Source: JAMXLO01 sp963719805 (GTDB taxonomy: Bacteria; Pseudomonadota; Alphaproteobacteria; Acetobacterales; Acetobacteraceae). From it: 64,000 nucleotides of DNA. The stretch covers positions 310,001-374,000 of the forward strand of contig CAVRDF010000007.1 of NCBI GenBank assembly GCA_963719805.1, read 5' to 3'. How positions within the stretch are numbered: position 1 is the first letter of the stretch; each line of letters begins with the position of its first letter. Below, piece by piece: positions 61,315-64,000 of this stretch. Below the pieces are notes generated by a model. That model was not told the origin of the DNA and searched no databases. It saw nothing but the letters and a program-made list of their open reading frames with translations. The position numbers were made by a program, and so were the translations under genes.

Positions 61315-62304
61315 TCACGACGAGTAGTAGTTTGAATACGCTCCAAATGTATAGCGGGTCGAGATCTGAACTTTGTTGAGCAACATCATAATCTGGGGAC
61401 ATGCCTGGACCAGGTCCAGCGAAGCCTCGATTTCATCGCGCTGGGTGCGCTCGGCTTCCACCACGAACAGGATCTGACCGACCACCGGCGCGAGAGCGGC
61501 CGGATCGCTGGTCGAAAGGCATGGCGCGGCATCGAGGATCAGCAGCCGGTCCGAATACCGCCGAGCCAGCCGTTGGATCAATTGCGTCATCTCGCGGCTG
61601 GCGAACAGCTCGGAGCTGCGTCCGCGCTCCTGCCCAACCGGCAGCACCGAGAAATTGTCGATCTCGGTTTGCAGGATGACGTCGGCCGGGTCGAGCTTCG
61701 GGTCTGCCACAAGATCGAGAATGCCGCGGGCGTCCCCCAGACCGAGCGCGTGACAGAGCGAGTCCCGCTTTGAATCACTGTCGACCAGCAGCACGCGATG
61801 ATCACCCTGCAGCGCCACGCTGCAAGAGAGATTCAACGACGTGAAGCTCTTGCCCTCGCCCGGCCGCGCGCTGGTCACCATCACCAAATTCGACAGTCCT
61901 GGGTCAGCGGTCTGGGCGAAGGCGGTCCGCAGGATCTGCCGTTGCGCCAGACGGAATTCCTCGGAAATCCGGGTCCGCCCGTGCGTCCAGTCAAGCAGCC
62001 CGGCGCGTTCCAGGCTCGCCATATCCAGGACGACCCCGCTCCGCGATGCGGGCGCACGGCTCGGCACGCCGCTTCCTTGGTCCAGCATTGCCGGGGCCAG
62101 GGGCTCAGGCGCCAGCATGTTCGCCGGCAATGAGTCCAGGCCCGCGGGGGGCGGCACCGGATCGGGCTGGCGGGGCGGCAGAACCGTCGAGCCCCCGCCG
62201 TGGCCAGGCTCCAGCAGGTGCGCAGCGGAGTCCTCGAGCACGCCGGACTGGCGCAGCCGCTCAGCGGCCCGTTCGACGAGATGCGATGATCTTGGTGCGA
62301 GCAT
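61315..62304 (-). CDS. XrtA-associated tyrosine autokinase
   Basis: A 329-residue BY-kinase with a proline-rich N-terminal extension (residues about 30-90) and a kinase domain: Walker A SARPGEGKSFTSLNLS, Walker A' VLLVDSDSKR and Walker B LLILDAAPC. The C-terminus TRYTFGAYSNYYSS is a tyrosine cluster for autophosphorylation. It controls polymer length through the chain-length partner whose stop is directly adjacent (TGAATG). Confidence 0.88.
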   Translation of the reverse strand: MLAPRSSHLVERAAERLRQSGVLEDSAAHLLEPGHGGGSTVLPPRQPDPVPPPAGLDSLPANMLAPEPLAPAMLDQGSGVPSRAPASRSGVVLDMASLERAGLLDWTHGRTRISEEFRLAQRQILRTAFAQTADPGLSNLVMVTSARPGEGKSFTSLNLSCSVALQGDHRVLLVDSDSKRDSLCHALGLGDARGILDLVADPKLDPADVILQTEIDNFSVLPVGQERGRSSELFASREMTQLIQRLARRYSDRLLILDAAPCLSTSDPAALAPVVGQILFVVEAERTQRDEIEASLDLVQACPQIMMLLNKVQISTRYTFGAYSNYYSS

Positions 62305-63862
62305 TCAGATCAGCGCCGCCGAACGCAATATATGCAACATCAAACCTCCGTAGACCACGACAAGCACAGCGACCGCGGCACCGAACCGCAGGCCCACCAT
62401 CAGCCGGTGCATGAACGGTGCGACGCCGAGGATCGAAATCCCTCCCAGCACGGGCAACCCAAGGCTGCGTAGATCCTCGATGCTGGCAAACGAGCGATCC
62501 AGTTGACCCAGCAGGATTGGCACCATCAGTCCCACGCCAAGCCCAGCGGCAAGCACCGCGGACACCAGCAGGAGTCGATTGGGCGATGCCGGCAGACGGG
62601 GTATCTCGGGCGGGTCGACAACCTGCAGCTTGACCTTGTCAGCCTGCGTGTCCGCCGCCTGCGCCAGGTTGGCTGACTGCAGCCTGCCCAACAGTTCCTC
62701 GTAGTTCTTCCGCAACACGCCGTAGTCGCGGTCCATGTTCTGGTATTCGGCCATCAGACCCGGTTGCTCGCGCTGCACCTTCTCCAACCGCGCGGCCAAT
62801 TCCACGGCCGCCATCTTCTGGCGCTGCAGCGAGCTTACCATGGTATCCGCATCGACCAGCGATACCTTCAGATGCTCGTAGACCGGGTTCGGAGTCGACC
62901 GGTTCACCGCCTCTGTCGCCGCCTGCGGCGCTGCATTCCCATTGGCCGGCGCCGAACCTTCCGGCGATGACCTGAGCGATTCGATGAGCTTCTTCTGCGA
63001 GATGACGTCGGGATGCTGCTCGGTGTCCTTCAGCATCAGCATCTTCAGCTGCTCCTGCGCCTCTTGCAATTTCGACTTGCCGCCGCGGCCGCCGCTCTTT
63101 GGTGCGGTCTCAGTCGTCAGCATCGCAGGCGTGTTCACCAGTTCCTTGCTCAGCATGTCCCGCTTGATGATGGCATCCTGCAATTTGCCATCGAGATCTC
63201 GCACCGAGGCTCGCGCGGTCTCCGCGGTGGAGGCATCGGTCTTATCGGCGCTGCCGCCACTCGGCAGCATATCTGAATACTTCGATCGGAAGTCGGCGCG
63301 GCGCTTTTCCGCGGCCCGCAGCTGCTGTTCGTACGACGATATCTGGTGCTCCAGGAACCGTCGCGCATTCTCCATGTCGGTCCGGTTCGTGCCGGTGGCG
63401 CTCTCGACAAAAATCGTCAACAGCGTCTGCACCACGTCGCGCGCGAGTTTCGGGTTCCGGTTGTCGTAGGTGATGGTGAACAGATTCTTGGTTTGCGGCT
63501 TGACCTGGATGGACGTCGCCAGGGTCTGGATCAGCCGCTCCCTGTCCGACGGTCCGTTGATGGACAGATCGAGTTCCGTCTTGGAGATCAGCTTTTCCAG
63601 GTTGGGCCGGCTCAGCAGCGTGCGCTGCAGGGTCTCGAGCTGACCGACTGGCGCTGAGTTCCGCCGCCAGCCCGTGCAGCAGTGGCGTCAGGATGGCATC
63701 CGCATCCACGTAAAGCCGGGCGCTGGACTCGAACTGGTTGGGCACCAGATACACGCCGATCCAGCCCAGGCCGCACACCAGCCAGGCCAGCGTCACACCG
63801 ATCCAACGGCGGCGCCACGCCGCCCGCAGATATTGCCCAATCAGAAGTCGAATAGATTCCAT
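62305..63862 (-). pseudogene. XrtA-system polysaccharide chain-length determinant (Wzz-like), frameshifted
   Basis: ATG 63862 opens an N-terminal helix (WIGVTLAWLVCGLGWIGVYL) and the conserved SSARLYVDADAILTPLLHGLA, then loses frame near 63660. The next frame continues APVGQLETLQRTLLSRPNLEKLI...to a large coiled-coil region (about 100-330), a second helix LLLVSAVLAAGLGVGLMV and a third near the end. One base removed restores about 518 residues. It regulates polymer length and anchors the tyrosine kinase. Its start lies 14 bases after the export protein stop. Confidence 0.85.
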
Positions 63863-63876
63863 CGAAGCCGACGCCC

Positions 63877-64000
63877 TCAGAACCAGGATTGCGGAATAAT
63901 AAGCGTGTCGCCGGGCTGCATTTCCACGTTCTGGCCGATGTCGCCGTCCTTGATCAGGTTGTCCAACCTGACCTTGATCACCGTCTGCGTACCGTCCGGA
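63877..64000 (-). CDS. Polysaccharide export protein (Wza/EpsE-like), C-terminal fragment
   Basis: The last 40 residues are visible: TQTVIKVRLDNLIKDGDI and GQNVEMQPGDTLIIPQSWF, a soluble-ligand-binding (SLBB) and Poly_export end typical of outer-membrane polysaccharide export lipoproteins. The gene begins beyond the window. It would be the first visible gene of the XrtA operon. Confidence 0.78.
   Translation of the reverse strand, partial: PDGTQTVIKVRLDNLIKDGDIGQNVEMQPGDTLIIPQSWF

Overview
The window looks like chromosomal DNA of a high-GC alphaproteobacterium, probably Rhodospirillales and possibly Acetobacteraceae. The evidence is a 16S-tRNA-Ile-tRNA-Ala-23S-5S-tRNA-fMet operon, an mdh-sucC-sucD block, and a complete set of XrtA/PEP-CTERM-type exopolysaccharide genes. 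No phage, transposase, integrase or CRISPR array was seen. Family assignments come from motifs and recalled family features; no database search was run.

Layout. 1-2.4 kb (minus): end of an uptake operon with two Dpp/Opp-type ATPases and a partial dimethylformamidase-like protein. 2.6-8.4 kb (minus): a complete rRNA operon with a recognisable promoter, boxA-like site and 5S processing stem. 8.4-10.75 kb: UDP-glucuronate epimerase, GmhA-like isomerase and 3-hydroxybutyrate dehydrogenase. 11-14.7 kb: a small glycan-modification cluster (polyprenyl-phosphate glycosyltransferase, SMR/EamA flippase-like protein, methyltransferase, large membrane protein). 14.8-25.2 kb: central metabolism and envelope genes (NHL protein, isocitrate-lyase-family enzyme, mdh-sucCD, lpxB, RidA, Gfo/Idh oxidoreductase, GT87 protein, D(-)-tartrate dehydratase). 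25.2-28 kb: two GT2 genes, one frameshifted. 28-46 kb: mixed metabolic genes (ArgE-like deacetylase, M14-like protein, CinA-like protein, GNAT-MutT fusion, YopT-like papain-fold protein, two luciferase-like monooxygenases, an NrtA/TauA-type ABC operon, MFS, catalase-like/cytochrome b561 pair, LysR, PLP decarboxylase, DHOD-like, HD and nicotinamidase genes). 46.7-64 kb: an exopolysaccharide locus.

The exopolysaccharide locus has two parts. A plus-strand set (sugar epimerase, YdcF-like protein, GT4) converges on a minus-strand pair (GT4 and a Gfo/Idh-epimerase fusion). The second part is a tightly packed minus-strand operon read from beyond 64 kb down to 53.8 kb: polysaccharide export protein, chain-length determinant, tyrosine autokinase, outer-membrane barrel, AAA ATPase, polysaccharide deacetylase, FemAB-like protein, Stp1-like glycosyltransferase, exosortase XrtA with a C-terminal EpsI domain. 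A beta-helix lipoprotein lies between the two parts. Together they would make, polymerise, modify and export a polysaccharide and process PEP-CTERM proteins, although no PEP-CTERM substrate is visible here.

A recurring oddity is single-base frame disruption. At least seven sites in six otherwise well-conserved genes between 25 and 64 kb need a one-base change to restore a continuous protein, and six of the seven need removal of one base. An eighth gene at 13.3-14.7 kb probably holds a compensated pair. This points to assembly or sequencing indels, or less likely to active gene decay.
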